Source: an uncultured Alphaproteobacteria bacterium
GTDB taxonomy: Bacteria > Pseudomonadota > Alphaproteobacteria > Rhizobiales > Ancalomicrobiaceae
Direction of reading: 5' to 3'
DNA length: 64,000 bases
Assembly: GCA_937892955.1 (NCBI GenBank)
Contig: CALBKH010000044.1
Coordinates: 18,096 to 82,095, forward strand
In this document: one piece after another, positions 41,280 to 50,209 of the stretch
How the letters are laid out: every line of letters starts with the position of its first letter
Position numbering within the stretch: the first letter of the stretch is position 1
Translations under genes and position numbers: made by a program
The notes under the pieces: model-generated
The model's input: only the letters and a program-made list of their open reading frames with translations
Told to the model about the DNA's origin: nothing
Databases searched by the model: none

Positions 41280-42578
41280 TCACTTCCCGATTTCGGCCGA
41301 AGCCTCGAGCACGTCCTCGAAGGTGCGCAGGCCCGTCTTCGGGGCGCAGACCAGCACCGCCATGTTGCCGGGCTTGTGCTCGTTCTTCCACATCTTGGTG
41401 TGGGCCTTCGGAATGTCCTTCCACTCGAAGACTTCCGACATGCACGGCTCGACGCGCCGGTCGAGCACGAACTTGTTGGCCGCCGCCGCCTGCTTGAGGT
41501 GGGCGAAGTGCGAGCCCTGGATGCGCTTCTGGTGCATCCAGACGTAACGGGCGTCGAAGGTGAGGTTGAAGCCGGTCGTACCGGCGCAGAACACCACCAT
41601 ACCGCCGCGCTTGACCACGAAGGTCGAAGTCGGGAAGGTCGATTCACCGGGGTGTTCGAAGACCATGTCGACGTTCACGCCCTTGCCGGTGACGTCCCAG
41701 ATCGCCTTGCCGAACTTGCGAACCTCGCCGAACCACGCGTCGTACTCGGGGCTGCCGACCTTGGGCAGCTGGCCCCAGCACTTGAAGTCCTTGCGGTTGA
41801 TGACGCCGCGCGCGCCCAGGCTCATGACGTAGTCGCGCTTGTCCTCGTCGGAGATGACGCCGATGGCGTTGGCGCCGGCCGCCGCGACGAGCTGGATGCC
41901 GAACACGCCGAGGCCGCCGGAGGCGCCCCAGATCAGCACGTTCTGCGACGGCTTCAGCTGATGCGGCTGATGGCCGAAGAGCATGCGGTAGGCGGTGGCG
42001 AGCGTCAGCATGTAGGAGGCCGATTCCTCCCAGGTCAGATGCTGCGGCCGCGGCAGCAGCTGGCGCGCCTGGACGCGGCAGAACTGCGAGAACGATCCAT
42101 CGTGCGTCTCGTAGCCCCAGATGCGCTGCGAGGGCGACAGCATCGGATCGCCGCCGTTGCACTCCTCGTCGTCGCCGTCGTCCTGATTGCAGTGGATGAC
42201 GACCTCGTCGCCGACCTTCCAGTGCTTCACCTTCGAGCCGACCGCCCAGACGATGCCCGAGGCGTCGGATCCGGCGATGTGATAGGGCTGCTTGTGGACG
42301 TCGAAGGGCGAGATCGGCTTGCCGAGACCGGCCCAGATGCCGTTGTAGTTGACGCCGGCGGCCATCACCAGGACGAGCACGTCGTGGCTGTCGAGTTCCC
42401 AGGTGGGAACGACCTCGAGCTGCATCGCCTGCTCCGGCGGACCGTGACGATCTCGGCGGATCGCCCAGGCGTACATGTTCTTCGGCACGTGACCGAGCGG
42501 CGGGATCTCGCCGATCTCGTAGAGGTCCTTCACCGGCCGATTCTCGAGGTTCGGCGCCGCGTTTTCGTTCCCAGCCAT
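41280..42578 (-). CDS. ccrA: crotonyl-CoA carboxylase/reductase
   Basis: This enzyme reduces and carboxylates crotonyl-CoA to ethylmalonyl-CoA with NADPH and CO2, the key step of the ethylmalonyl-CoA pathway for growth on C1 and C2 compounds. The protein (432 aa) belongs to the MDR family and has the reductase's characteristic N-terminus (DLYEIGEIPPLGHVPKNMYAWAIRRDRHG), VMAAGVNYNGIWAGLG, the NADPH loop IWGASGGLGVFGIQ, INRKDFKCWGQLP and GWGYETHDGSFSQF-like part. A GGAAGGAAG ribosome site lies 5 bases before the ATG. It diverges from meaA across a 516-base gap. Confidence 0.97.
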   Translation of the reverse strand: MAGNENAAPNLENRPVKDLYEIGEIPPLGHVPKNMYAWAIRRDRHGPPEQAMQLEVVPTWELDSHDVLVLVMAAGVNYNGIWAGLGKPISPFDVHKQPYHIAGSDASGIVWAVGSKVKHWKVGDEVVIHCNQDDGDDEECNGGDPMLSPSQRIWGYETHDGSFSQFCRVQARQLLPRPQHLTWEESASYMLTLATAYRMLFGHQPHQLKPSQNVLIWGASGGLGVFGIQLVAAAGANAIGVISDEDKRDYVMSLGARGVINRKDFKCWGQLPKVGSPEYDAWFGEVRKFGKAIWDVTGKGVNVDMVFEHPGESTFPTSTFVVKRGGMVVFCAGTTGFNLTFDARYVWMHQKRIQGSHFAHLKQAAAANKFVLDRRVEPCMSEVFEWKDIPKAHTKMWKNEHKPGNMAVLVCAPKTGLRTFEDVLEASAEIGK

Positions 42579-43094
42579 GGTCTTCCTTCCCGCGTTCGTA
42601 TCGCTCGGCCGCACCCTCCCCCTCGGGGCCGGTCGGCGGATCGCCGTGTGAGGCGGACCATGGACGTCGACCCCGGGGGTTCGCCGCTTCCGATCTGCGC
42701 TCGACGCAACTTCTTTCGCAATGCGGAAAAATTGCTCGAAACTTCCCCGCACAGCCGTCTGATCGGCGCACTATCGGACCGCTTTCGGGCGATTTTCCAT
42801 AATACTAAAGGATTGAAATCGCGCTCGGAGCCGCCTGCGACCATACGCCTTGCTGCAGCGCCAAAAGCTACCGCGCCGGCCCCATCGGCGCAAGATCGCC
42901 GCCGCGGCGAACCGAATAGCGCTGAATTCCGCCGGTTTCCGAGATGCCCAATACGGAAGGCATCGGCCCTGAACGTGTATTTGGCGCAGATTCGTGCGTG
43001 GCCGAATGTCGCAGTCCGACGATCGTGGATGGTGACGTCGCTGTTGCGGCGCGATATCTAATCGATCCGAAGATCTTCATCCGGACACGCGATC
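42579..43094. promoter_or_regulatory. divergent control region between ccrA and meaA
   Basis: This 516-base stretch has no supportable gene. It contains TTTCGCAATGCGGAAA (42711-42726), an imperfect palindrome with TTTCGC and GCGGAAA half-sites, and the moderately AT-rich TTTTCCATAATACTAAAGGATT (about 42791-42812), which could hold a -10 element. The arrangement suggests joint control of the two ethylmalonyl-CoA pathway genes, but no known regulator site is proven. Confidence 0.6.
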
Positions 43095-45068
43095 ATGCCC
43101 CTCTCGACGCCCGACAAGCCCTGGCTCTTCCGCACCTATGCCGGCCATTCCACGGCCGCCGCGTCGAACCGCCTCTACCGCACCAATCTCGCCAAGGGTC
43201 AGACCGGCCTGTCGGTCGCCTTCGACCTGCCGACCCAGACCGGCTACGACCCCGATCACGCGCTGTCGCGCGGCGAGGTCGGCAAGGTCGGCGTTCCCGT
43301 CTCCCACCTCGGCGACATGCGCGCCCTCTTCGACGGCATTCCGCTGGAGAAGATGAACACCTCGATGACCATCAACGCCACCGCGCCGTGGCTGTTGTCG
43401 CTCTATGTCGCCGCCGCCGACGAGCAGGGGGCGAACCGCAAGCTCCTCCAGGGCACCACCCAGAACGACCTCATCAAGGAGTACCTGTCGCGCGGAACCT
43501 ACGTCTTCGCGCCGACGCCCTCGATGCGGCTCACCACCGACGTCATCGCCTGGACCTACACGGAGATGCCGAAGTGGAACCCGATGAACGTCTGCTCCTA
43601 CCATCTGCAGGAAGCGGGCGCGACGCCGGTCCAGGAACTCGCCTTCGCGCTCGCGACCGCCGTCGCCGTGCTCGACAACGTGAAGAAGACCGGCGTGGTG
43701 CCGCAGGCCGAGTTCGGCGACGCGGTCGGCCGCATCTCCTTCTTCGTCAACGCCGGCATGCGCTTCGTCACCGAGATCTGCAAGATGCGCGCCTTCGGCC
43801 GCCTCTGGGACGAGATCACCCGTGACCGCTACGGCGTGACCGAAGAGAAGAACCGCCGCTTCCGCTACGGCGTCCAGGTCAATTCGCTGGGCCTCACCGA
43901 GCAGCAGCCGGAGAACAACGTCTACCGTATCCTGCTCGAGGCGCTCGCCGTGACCCTGTCGCGCGATGCTCGCGCTCGCGCCGTGCAGCTGCCCGCCTGG
44001 AACGAGGCCCTCGGCCTGCCGCGTCCGTGGGATCAGCAGTGGTCGCTGCGCATGCAGCAGATCCTCGCCTACGAGACCGACCTCCTGGAATTCGCCGACA
44101 TCTTCGACGGGTCCGCCGAGATCGAGGCCAAGGTCTCCGAACTCGTCGCCCAGGCGAAGGAGGAGCTCGCCGCCATCGAAGCGATGGGCGGTGCCGTCGC
44201 CGCGGTCGAGTCCAGCTACATGAAGCAGAAGCTGGTGGAGTCCAACACCCGCCGTCTGGAGGCGATCGAGGCCGGCAAGCAGACCGTCGTCGGCGTCAAC
44301 CGCTTCCAGGAGACCGAACCCTCGCCGCTGACCACCGGCGAAGGCTCGATCCTCACCGTCCCGCCCGAGGTCGAAGAGGAGGCGATCGAGCGCCTGAAGG
44401 CCTGGCGCGCCGCGCGTGACGCGAAGGCGGTCGACAAGGCGCTCGCCGACCTGCGCTCCGCCGCCGCCGAAGGCCGCAACGTCATGGAGCCGTCGATCGC
44501 CGCGGCCCGCGCCGGCGTCACCACCGGCGAATGGGGCGCGACGCTTCGCGACGTCTTCGGCGAATACCGCGCGCCCACCGGCGTCGGCCGCGCCGCGCGT
44601 GACACCGGCGGCGATCTCGCCGCGGTGCGTACCTCCGTCGACGAGGTGTCGAAGGCGCTCGGCCGCCGGCTGAAGTTCCTGGTCGGCAAGCCGGGCCTCG
44701 ACGGCCACTCCAACGGCGCCGAACAGATCGCGGTGCGCGCCCGCGACTGCGGCATGGAAGTGGTCTACGAGGGCATCCGCCTGACCCCGGCACAGATCGT
44801 CAACGCCGCGCTCGAAGAAGGCGTCCACGCCGTCGGCCTGTCGATCCTCTCCGGCTCGCATCTGGCGCTGGTCGGCGACGTCGTGGCGCGCATGAAGGCG
44901 TCCGGCCTCGGCGAGGTCCCGGTCGTCGTCGGCGGCATCATTCCGCCGGAAGACGCGGAAGCTCTCCGGGAGATGGGGGTCGCGGCGGTCTACACGCCCA
45001 AGGACTTCCAGATCACCGACATCATGGCCGACGTCGTCCGCATCGTCGCCGATCGCGCCGCCGCCTGA
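43095..45068 (+). CDS. meaA: ethylmalonyl-CoA mutase
   Basis: The enzyme converts ethylmalonyl-CoA to methylsuccinyl-CoA using adenosylcobalamin. The protein (657 aa) holds a TIM-barrel substrate domain (about 1-490: FRTYAGHSTAAASNRLYRTNLAKGQTGLSVAFDLPTQTGYD, EKMNTSMTINATAPWLLSLYVAAADEQG, NVYRILLEALAVTLSRDARARAVQLPAWNEA) and a C-terminal B12-binding domain with the DxHxxG motif in GKPGLDGHSNGAEQI (about 535). The N-terminus is that of the short-type mutase group specific for ethylmalonyl-CoA in Alphaproteobacteria. It diverges from ccrA, supporting the assignment over methylmalonyl-CoA mutase. Confidence 0.94.
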   Translation: MPLSTPDKPWLFRTYAGHSTAAASNRLYRTNLAKGQTGLSVAFDLPTQTGYDPDHALSRGEVGKVGVPVSHLGDMRALFDGIPLEKMNTSMTINATAPWLLSLYVAAADEQGANRKLLQGTTQNDLIKEYLSRGTYVFAPTPSMRLTTDVIAWTYTEMPKWNPMNVCSYHLQEAGATPVQELAFALATAVAVLDNVKKTGVVPQAEFGDAVGRISFFVNAGMRFVTEICKMRAFGRLWDEITRDRYGVTEEKNRRFRYGVQVNSLGLTEQQPENNVYRILLEALAVTLSRDARARAVQLPAWNEALGLPRPWDQQWSLRMQQILAYETDLLEFADIFDGSAEIEAKVSELVAQAKEELAAIEAMGGAVAAVESSYMKQKLVESNTRRLEAIEAGKQTVVGVNRFQETEPSPLTTGEGSILTVPPEVEEEAIERLKAWRAARDAKAVDKALADLRSAAAEGRNVMEPSIAAARAGVTTGEWGATLRDVFGEYRAPTGVGRAARDTGGDLAAVRTSVDEVSKALGRRLKFLVGKPGLDGHSNGAEQIAVRARDCGMEVVYEGIRLTPAQIVNAALEEGVHAVGLSILSGSHLALVGDVVARMKASGLGEVPVVVGGIIPPEDAEALREMGVAAVYTPKDFQITDIMADVVRIVADRAAA

Positions 45069-45080
45069 GCCCACATCGGC

Positions 45081-45107
45081 AGAGCCGCCGCGCGACGCGG
45101 CGGCTCT
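45081..45107 (+). terminator. strong hairpin after meaA
   Basis: AGAGCCGCCGCG (45081-45092) and CGCGGCGGCTCT (45096-45107) form a perfect 12-bp stem with loop CGA, 13 bases past the meaA stop. It lacks a T-run but the position fits a terminator. Confidence 0.65.
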
Positions 45108-45213
45108 CGCTCGCACGAGCATCGAACGGTTCGGGCGAAGCGTTCTCCGTCCGGACGACGACCGGTTCGGCCGATCGGGTCCGGCATAGCGTCGCGATCC
45201 GCCGAAACCCGTG

Positions 45214-45657
45214 TCAGGCATCCGAGAGGCTGTTGCGAGCCTCGGTGATTCGCGCGTTGATGCGCTCGAGTTCACCGATCCGCACCCGGTTGTCCTCGGC
45301 GAGGTCGGCGAGAATGCCTTCCAGGCGATCCATCACCTCGCGCTCGCCGGCGCGTGCGTCGCCGTCGACAATCGCCATCAGCGACTTGATCGCCGTCAGC
45401 GACACCTCGAGTTCGCGCAGCGTCACCATCACCTCGAGGCGCTCGAGATCGTCGTTCGAATAGAGCCGGCGCAGCCCCTCCCGGCTCGGCGCCAGTAGCC
45501 CCGACTGCTCGTAGAAGCGCAAAGTTCGCAGCGACACGCGCAGATGGGTCGACAGCTGTCCGATCGTATAGGTTTCAGCCGCCTCGATCGGTTCGAAATC
45601 CATGACGGATCGCAGTCGTACGACCAGTTCCGCGATGAGCTTGCTCGATCTGGCCAT
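45214..45657 (-). CDS. MerR-family transcriptional regulator
   Basis: The protein (147 aa) has an N-terminal MerR winged HTH (YTIGQLSTHLRVSLRTLRFYEQSGLL, about 30-55, with RRLYSNDDLERL) and a coiled-coil dimer helix (about 95-140). The C-terminus has no cysteines, so it is not a metal sensor of the MerR or CueR type. The effector is unknown. The start at 45657 follows GAGG by 6 bases. A palindrome at 45770-45794 lies upstream and is a likely operator. The gene is convergent to meaA. Confidence 0.9.
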   Translation of the reverse strand: MARSSKLIAELVVRLRSVMDFEPIEAAETYTIGQLSTHLRVSLRTLRFYEQSGLLAPSREGLRRLYSNDDLERLEVMVTLRELEVSLTAIKSLMAIVDGDARAGEREVMDRLEGILADLAEDNRVRIGELERINARITEARNSLSDA

Positions 45658-45769
45658 CGGCGCCTCGTTCGCTCCCCCGGGCGGTTCGTCGAAGCCCGTC
45701 GGCCACCACCGTTCACGCCTCGCGGCGCTTTCTGCGACGGCAACCGATCGTGCCCAGCGTGATGGTATT

Positions 45770-45794
45770 TTGCCTCAAAACGTTTTGGAGGCAA
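45770..45794 (-). promoter_or_regulatory. palindromic operator-like site upstream of the MerR gene
   Basis: TTGCCTC-AAAAC is mirrored by GTTTTG-GAGGCAA with one unpaired base, giving a 25-base near-perfect palindrome, centred 125 bases before the merR start. MerR-type regulators bind palindromes between promoter elements. A binding role is inferred. Confidence 0.6.
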
Positions 45795-45893
45795 TGGGTG
45801 ACCCACGGTCAAATTTGGGGGAATTCGGCGTCGATCCTCCGTCGAAAGTCGTAGTTTCGGCCTCCATTGCCGCCTTCTGCGCCAGATCGGCAG

Positions 45894-46778
45894 TCAGCGC
45901 GGCGTCAGCATACCCATCCGGCCGGCGGAATAGTCGGCGATCGCCGTGCGAATCTCGTCTCGCGTGTTCATCACGAAGGGCCCGTGAGCGGCGATCGGTT
46001 CGTCGATCGGCGCTCCCGCGAGGACGAGGAGCTTCGTGCCCTCACCACCGGCCGTGACGGCGAAATCGCCCCCCGCGCGCGACAGCACGGCGACGCACGG
46101 CGCCGCGATCCGGCGCCCACCGACGACCGCGTCGCCCTCGAGCACGCTCACCAGGGTGGTCCACCCTTCCGGCACCGTCGCATCGAAAGCGGCGCCGGCG
46201 TCGAGGTCGACGTCCCACACCGCCAGGGGCGTGAAGGTCTCGGCCGGACCGCGAACCACCGAATCGCCGCGGCCCGGCCACGACCCGGCGATCACCCGCA
46301 CCCGGCCGCCGTCGAACCGCACCACCGGGATGTCGCCGGCGAGGATCGGCTGGTAGCGCGGCGGCGTCATCTTGTGGGCCGCCGGCAGATTGACCCACAG
46401 CTGGGCCATCGACACGGTCCCGCCGTGTTCGGAGACCGCCCGCCCGTGGAACTCCTCGTGGACGATACCGGAGCCGGCGGTCATCCACTGCACGTCGCCG
46501 ACGCCGATCGAATCGACGTGACCAGCCGAATCGCGATGGTCGACCGCACCGGCGTAGACGATGGTCACCGTCTCGAAGCCGCGATGGGGATGAGGTCCGA
46601 CCCCGTGCGGTTCCTCACGCGGCGGGAAGGCGGTCGGCGCCGCCCAGTCGAACATCAGGAACGGGCTCACCGCCGGCGTGAAGGCGGCCGGCCCGAACAG
46701 CGGTCGAACCAGGAAGCCGTCACCCACCCAATGGGGATGCTGCGCATCGACGACGGTTGCGACGGTCTTGGAACTCAT
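45894..46778 (-). CDS. pirin-family protein (cupin)
   Basis: The protein (294 aa) is a bicupin of the pirin type: FLVRPLFGPAAFTPAVSPFLMFDWAAPTAF, the metal-binding motif GVGPHPHRGFETVTIVYAGAVDHRDSAGH (about 60-90), and GDVQWMTAGSGIVHEE. The conserved three histidines and one glutamate for iron or nickel are present. Bacterial pirins have quercetinase-like or regulatory roles, and the substrate is not predicted. The ATG at 46778 follows GAGGAGGAAG. Confidence 0.9.
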   Translation of the reverse strand: MSSKTVATVVDAQHPHWVGDGFLVRPLFGPAAFTPAVSPFLMFDWAAPTAFPPREEPHGVGPHPHRGFETVTIVYAGAVDHRDSAGHVDSIGVGDVQWMTAGSGIVHEEFHGRAVSEHGGTVSMAQLWVNLPAAHKMTPPRYQPILAGDIPVVRFDGGRVRVIAGSWPGRGDSVVRGPAETFTPLAVWDVDLDAGAAFDATVPEGWTTLVSVLEGDAVVGGRRIAAPCVAVLSRAGGDFAVTAGGEGTKLLVLAGAPIDEPIAAHGPFVMNTRDEIRTAIADYSAGRMGMLTPR

Positions 46779-46897
46779 CGATCTTCCTCCTCGGGGCTGT
46801 GGGCACGTTCCCGTGACAGATGGCGACGCGCGATCCGTCGTCCAGGCCGGATCGCGTGAACGCACCGTCCGATCGAGGCGAACGATGCCGAAGCCGG

Positions 46898-47935
46898 TCA
46901 GCTGCCGACGGCGAAGAGCGGCGCCAGCCGACCCAGAGTCACCCGACCGATGCGAACCAGCCCGTGATCGACGATCATCTCCAGCCGGCGGCCCGGTCGG
47001 TCGGGATCCTTCGCAGCCTTGCCGAGCAACACGAAACCGGAGAGCACCGTCGTCAGTTCCGGACCGAGCCCTTTGGCGCCGCCGTTCGTGAGCGTCTCGA
47101 GACCGCGCGCCACCAACGTGATCATGCCGTCGAGAACTCCCTCACGGTCGAGCACCAGGGCGCCGTCACCCTCGACCACGATGCCGCCGACCGCGAACGA
47201 CAGTTTCGTCGGCTCGATCCGCCCGCCGCGCGCCGCGAATGCCGGCAACGGCGCCCCGGGTCCCGGCGGCAGGAAATCGACCAGCGTCGCCGAGACCGAG
47301 AGATCGGCGCGCGGCGGCCCGATGCGCTTGTCGGCGACCGTCAGCGATGCGCCGGCGAAGGCGGTGGCGAGATCCAGGTTCCGGCCACCCTCGCCGTGTG
47401 GGCGGCCATGGGCTTCGACATGTTCCGCCACGAGATGGACCGGGGGCGGCCCCGCCGGCGCGGCGGTCAGATCGAGCCCGTCGACCGACAGTGACACCCG
47501 CTGCACCCCGTCGCCGGCCCACCGCAACGAGCTGCGCAGGAGCCGCCACTTGGCGGAGGTCGCGTCGCCGCCGGTCACCGCGATCCCCGGCCCGTCGACC
47601 TCGACCAGCACCAGCCGCGGATCCCAGACCTGCGCCACCACTCGGAGCGCCTGCGCCGACGCGGTGAAGCCGCGATCGCGGATCTCCACCCCCGGCGAAC
47701 GGCAGGTGAGCTCCATACGGAACGGATAGCCTCCGATCTCGCGATCGGCGCAAGCGACGACGACGCCCCGTGTCGACAGTGTGGCCAGACGCCCGTCGAT
47801 CTCGGCGAGGATGCGTCCGCGCGCCGTCGCCCACACCGCGGTCCAGCCCGCTGCGGCGATCGCCACGCCGAGGCCGATCACCAGGGGCAGGCGCATGCGG
47901 CGCGACGGAGCGGTGGTCTCGGCGTCTCGGCTCAT
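46898..47935 (-). CDS. DUF2125-domain inner-membrane protein
   Basis: This 345-residue protein has a membrane helix near the start (LPLVIGLGVAIAAAGWTAVWATARG, about 16-40) and a periplasmic part of DUF2125 type with beta-strand-rich sequence (VVVACADREIGGYPFRMELTCRSP). The family is mostly found in Alphaproteobacteria and has no known function. Its position near chaC, plsC and the ftsE/X block is a conserved Rhizobiales gene order. The start follows GAGGAGACGATGA. Confidence 0.85.
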   Translation of the reverse strand: MSRDAETTAPSRRMRLPLVIGLGVAIAAAGWTAVWATARGRILAEIDGRLATLSTRGVVVACADREIGGYPFRMELTCRSPGVEIRDRGFTASAQALRVVAQVWDPRLVLVEVDGPGIAVTGGDATSAKWRLLRSSLRWAGDGVQRVSLSVDGLDLTAAPAGPPPVHLVAEHVEAHGRPHGEGGRNLDLATAFAGASLTVADKRIGPPRADLSVSATLVDFLPPGPGAPLPAFAARGGRIEPTKLSFAVGGIVVEGDGALVLDREGVLDGMITLVARGLETLTNGGAKGLGPELTTVLSGFVLLGKAAKDPDRPGRRLEMIVDHGLVRIGRVTLGRLAPLFAVGS

Positions 47936-48207
47936 TCATCGTCTCCTCGACCGGACCTCCCGGTCACCGACGAATCGTCGGACCGCCAATCTGCGCGAAG
48001 AACGCGTTGCGATCGAGGCCGACGGTGAGGCGTCCGCCTCTCGCTTTCTCGGCGCGATCCGGCTAGAGCGGATCGGCGCACGTTCGCGGGGTTCAGCCGC
48101 GTACAGGCATGTCGAATCGACTTCGCCGCCGGCGGTCGACCCGCCGCGGCGGACCGGCTGCGACCAACGGCGGGCGACGAAACACGGGTGCGGGACAGGG
48201 CGTGACG

Positions 48208-48783
48208 ATGACGGTGGAGGAAGGTGATCTCTGGGTCTTCGCCTACGGCTCGCTGATCTGGCGACCGGGCTTCGAGCACGAAGAGAGGCGCCCGGCGCGG
48301 CTGTGGGGCTGGCATCGCCGGCTCTGCGTCTATTCCTGGCACCATCGCGGCACCGTCGAGACCCCCGGCGTCGTCCTCGGCCTCGATCGCGGCGGCTCGT
48401 GCCGTGGCGTCGTCTATCGCGTCGCCGCGCGTCGCCGCGCCGAAACTCTCGCCTATCTGCGCGAGCGCGAACAGATCAGCCCGCTCGAACACCTGCCGAG
48501 CCCGATCTATCGCGAGATCTTCCGACCCGTCCGTTTCGAGGATGGCCAGGGCCGCAGCGTCGAGACCCCCGGCCCGGCGGCTCTCACCTATGTCGTCGAC
48601 CGGACCCATCCGCAATACACCGGCAACATGGACGAGACCGACCTCCTCGCGCTCGTCCGCCAGGGGCGCGGCGTCTCCGGCGCCAATCCCGACTACGTCG
48701 TCTCCACCGCGGACCATCTCGCGACCCTCGGCATGCACGACGCGGCGCTCGAACGCATCGCCGCCCGCCTCCGCGCCGGTTGA
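48208..48783 (+). CDS. chaC: ChaC-type gamma-glutamylcyclotransferase
   Basis: This enzyme cleaves glutathione to 5-oxoproline and Cys-Gly in the cytosol. The protein (191 aa) has WVFAYGSLIWRPGF (substrate loop), RRLCVYSWHHRGT, GVVLGLDRGGSCRGVVYRV, and the catalytic Glu in YLREREQ. The ATG at 48208 is chosen; a GTG two codons upstream is an alternative. The gene diverges from the DUF2125 gene. Confidence 0.92.
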   Translation: MTVEEGDLWVFAYGSLIWRPGFEHEERRPARLWGWHRRLCVYSWHHRGTVETPGVVLGLDRGGSCRGVVYRVAARRRAETLAYLREREQISPLEHLPSPIYREIFRPVRFEDGQGRSVETPGPAALTYVVDRTHPQYTGNMDETDLLALVRQGRGVSGANPDYVVSTADHLATLGMHDAALERIAARLRAG

Positions 48784-48877
48784 CCGCGCCGCCGCGGCCG
48801 ATCTCATCGCGAGCCTCCCCCCTCGATCCGACCGCCGCGACGCGACGTCCGAACGAAACGCACCCGTCGCCATCTCG

Positions 48878-49294
48878 TCAGGCGGCGAGGACGACGGGGC
48901 CGCTCTCGTCGCCCACCCGGGAAATGCCGGCCCGCGAACGCCCCGATCCCGAGCCCTCGGCGGCGACGAGGTCGGCGACCACCCGGGCCCGGGCCGCCGG
49001 CGTCTCGGCGAGCCAATGGGCGTGGACCTCCCGTCCCGCGATCGCGATGCCGGGGGGTAGCCGGTCCGCGGCGCCGATCCACAGGAGCCGCCGCCGGCGC
49101 GCCGAGCCGCGGGAAATGATCGCCACCACCGCCCCGTCGAGGTCCCCGCTTTCGATCGGATGGTCGAGACGCGAGAACACGTAGCGCCGTCCCGATTCCC
49201 CGGTGCGGATCTCGAACCGCTCACCGCCCGCCACCAGACTCACGGCCGGTGCCGCGACCGACTCACCGCCCGCTCGGATGTCGCACCCGCTCAT
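48878..49294 (-). CDS. hypothetical protein, 138 aa
   Basis: I do not recognise a family. From the ATG at 49294 (GAGG upstream) the sequence begins MSGCDIRAGG and is a beta-rich, basic/acidic mixed protein (VSLVAGGERFEIRTGESGRRYVFSRLDH, DLDGAVVAIISRGSARRRRLLWIG, REVHAHWLAE). No signal peptide or membrane helix is seen. It lies between chaC (convergent) and plsC. Confidence 0.6.
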   Translation of the reverse strand: MSGCDIRAGGESVAAPAVSLVAGGERFEIRTGESGRRYVFSRLDHPIESGDLDGAVVAIISRGSARRRRLLWIGAADRLPPGIAIAGREVHAHWLAETPAARARVVADLVAAEGSGSGRSRAGISRVGDESGPVVLAA

Positions 49295-49375
49295 GCTCGC
49301 ACCTCGTTCCGCCTTGCTCTTGACCAGAACAAAGATAGAACACATATTGCGATAGCGCAAGTCGACTCGAACGGA

Positions 49376-50164
49376 TCAGGAACTTGATTTCGCTGCGGCC
49401 CGGGCCAGATAGGCCTTCCCCGCGGCCGGCAGCGGCGGCGGATCGGAGGCCGCGAGGGCCTCGGCGATCAGCCGGTCCGTGGCGGTCTCGATCACCACCT
49501 GCAGCTCGGCGAAGACCTCTTCCGGGTCGCGGCCGGGCGGGATGGCGGGCAGGAATTCGACGACCAGTGTGCCGGGATGGCGCAAGAAATCGTGCCGCCC
49601 CCAGAACAGGCCGGAGTTCAACGCCACCGGCACCATCGGCACGCCGAGCTTCTCGTAGAGATGAGCGATGCCGTGCTTGTAGTGCGGTTCGGCGCCGGCC
49701 GGCCGGCGGGTGCCTTCCGGGAAGATCAGGATCTGCCGGCCGCGCGCCGCCTCTCGGCGGGCCCGCTCGGTCATGTCGGCGAGCGCCGTGCGGCCGGCGC
49801 TGCGATCGACCGAAATCTGCTCGCCCTTGATCGTGTACCAGCCGAAGAGCGGGATCTTGCGCAGCTCCTTCTTCATCACGAAGCTCGGCCGGTCGAAGAA
49901 GTCGATCAGCGACACCGTCTCGAAGGTCGAGTGGTGCTTGGCGGCGATCAGCGCCCCACCCTTCGGCAGGTTTTCGAGGCCGCGGATCTCGACCTTCACC
50001 CCGGCGATGGCGGTGATCGCCCAACGATTGATCCGCGCCCAGGTCTCGACCCCCTTCCAGAAGATCGCCTTCGGCAGGATCTCCGTCGGCAGCAGCGCGA
50101 ACAGCCAGAAGATCGTGTGGACGTAGAAGAAGACGTTGAAGGCGAGCGAACGCAGGAAGACCAT
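49376..50164 (-). CDS. plsC: 1-acyl-sn-glycerol-3-phosphate acyltransferase
   Basis: The enzyme adds the second acyl chain to lysophosphatidic acid in the inner membrane. The protein (262 aa) has an N-terminal membrane helix (FNVFFYVHTIFWLFALLPTEILP), the catalytic HHSTFET motif (HX4E, about 76), a FPEGTRR motif (about 148), and VPMVPVALNSGLFWGR (about 175-190). The order plsC - ydcF - ftsX - ftsE is conserved in Rhizobiales. Confidence 0.92.
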   Translation of the reverse strand: MVFLRSLAFNVFFYVHTIFWLFALLPTEILPKAIFWKGVETWARINRWAITAIAGVKVEIRGLENLPKGGALIAAKHHSTFETVSLIDFFDRPSFVMKKELRKIPLFGWYTIKGEQISVDRSAGRTALADMTERARREAARGRQILIFPEGTRRPAGAEPHYKHGIAHLYEKLGVPMVPVALNSGLFWGRHDFLRHPGTLVVEFLPAIPPGRDPEEVFAELQVVIETATDRLIAEALAASDPPPLPAAGKAYLARAAAKSSS

Positions 50165-50209
50165 CGCGGGAACCCGTCGAGTGAGGCGTCTGCGGCTCCG
50201 GCGCCGACC

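Noticed and set aside
42530..43080. Minus-strand frames in the ccrA/meaA gap
   Set aside because: They lack domain patterns and ribosome sites and look like chance frames in a regulatory region.
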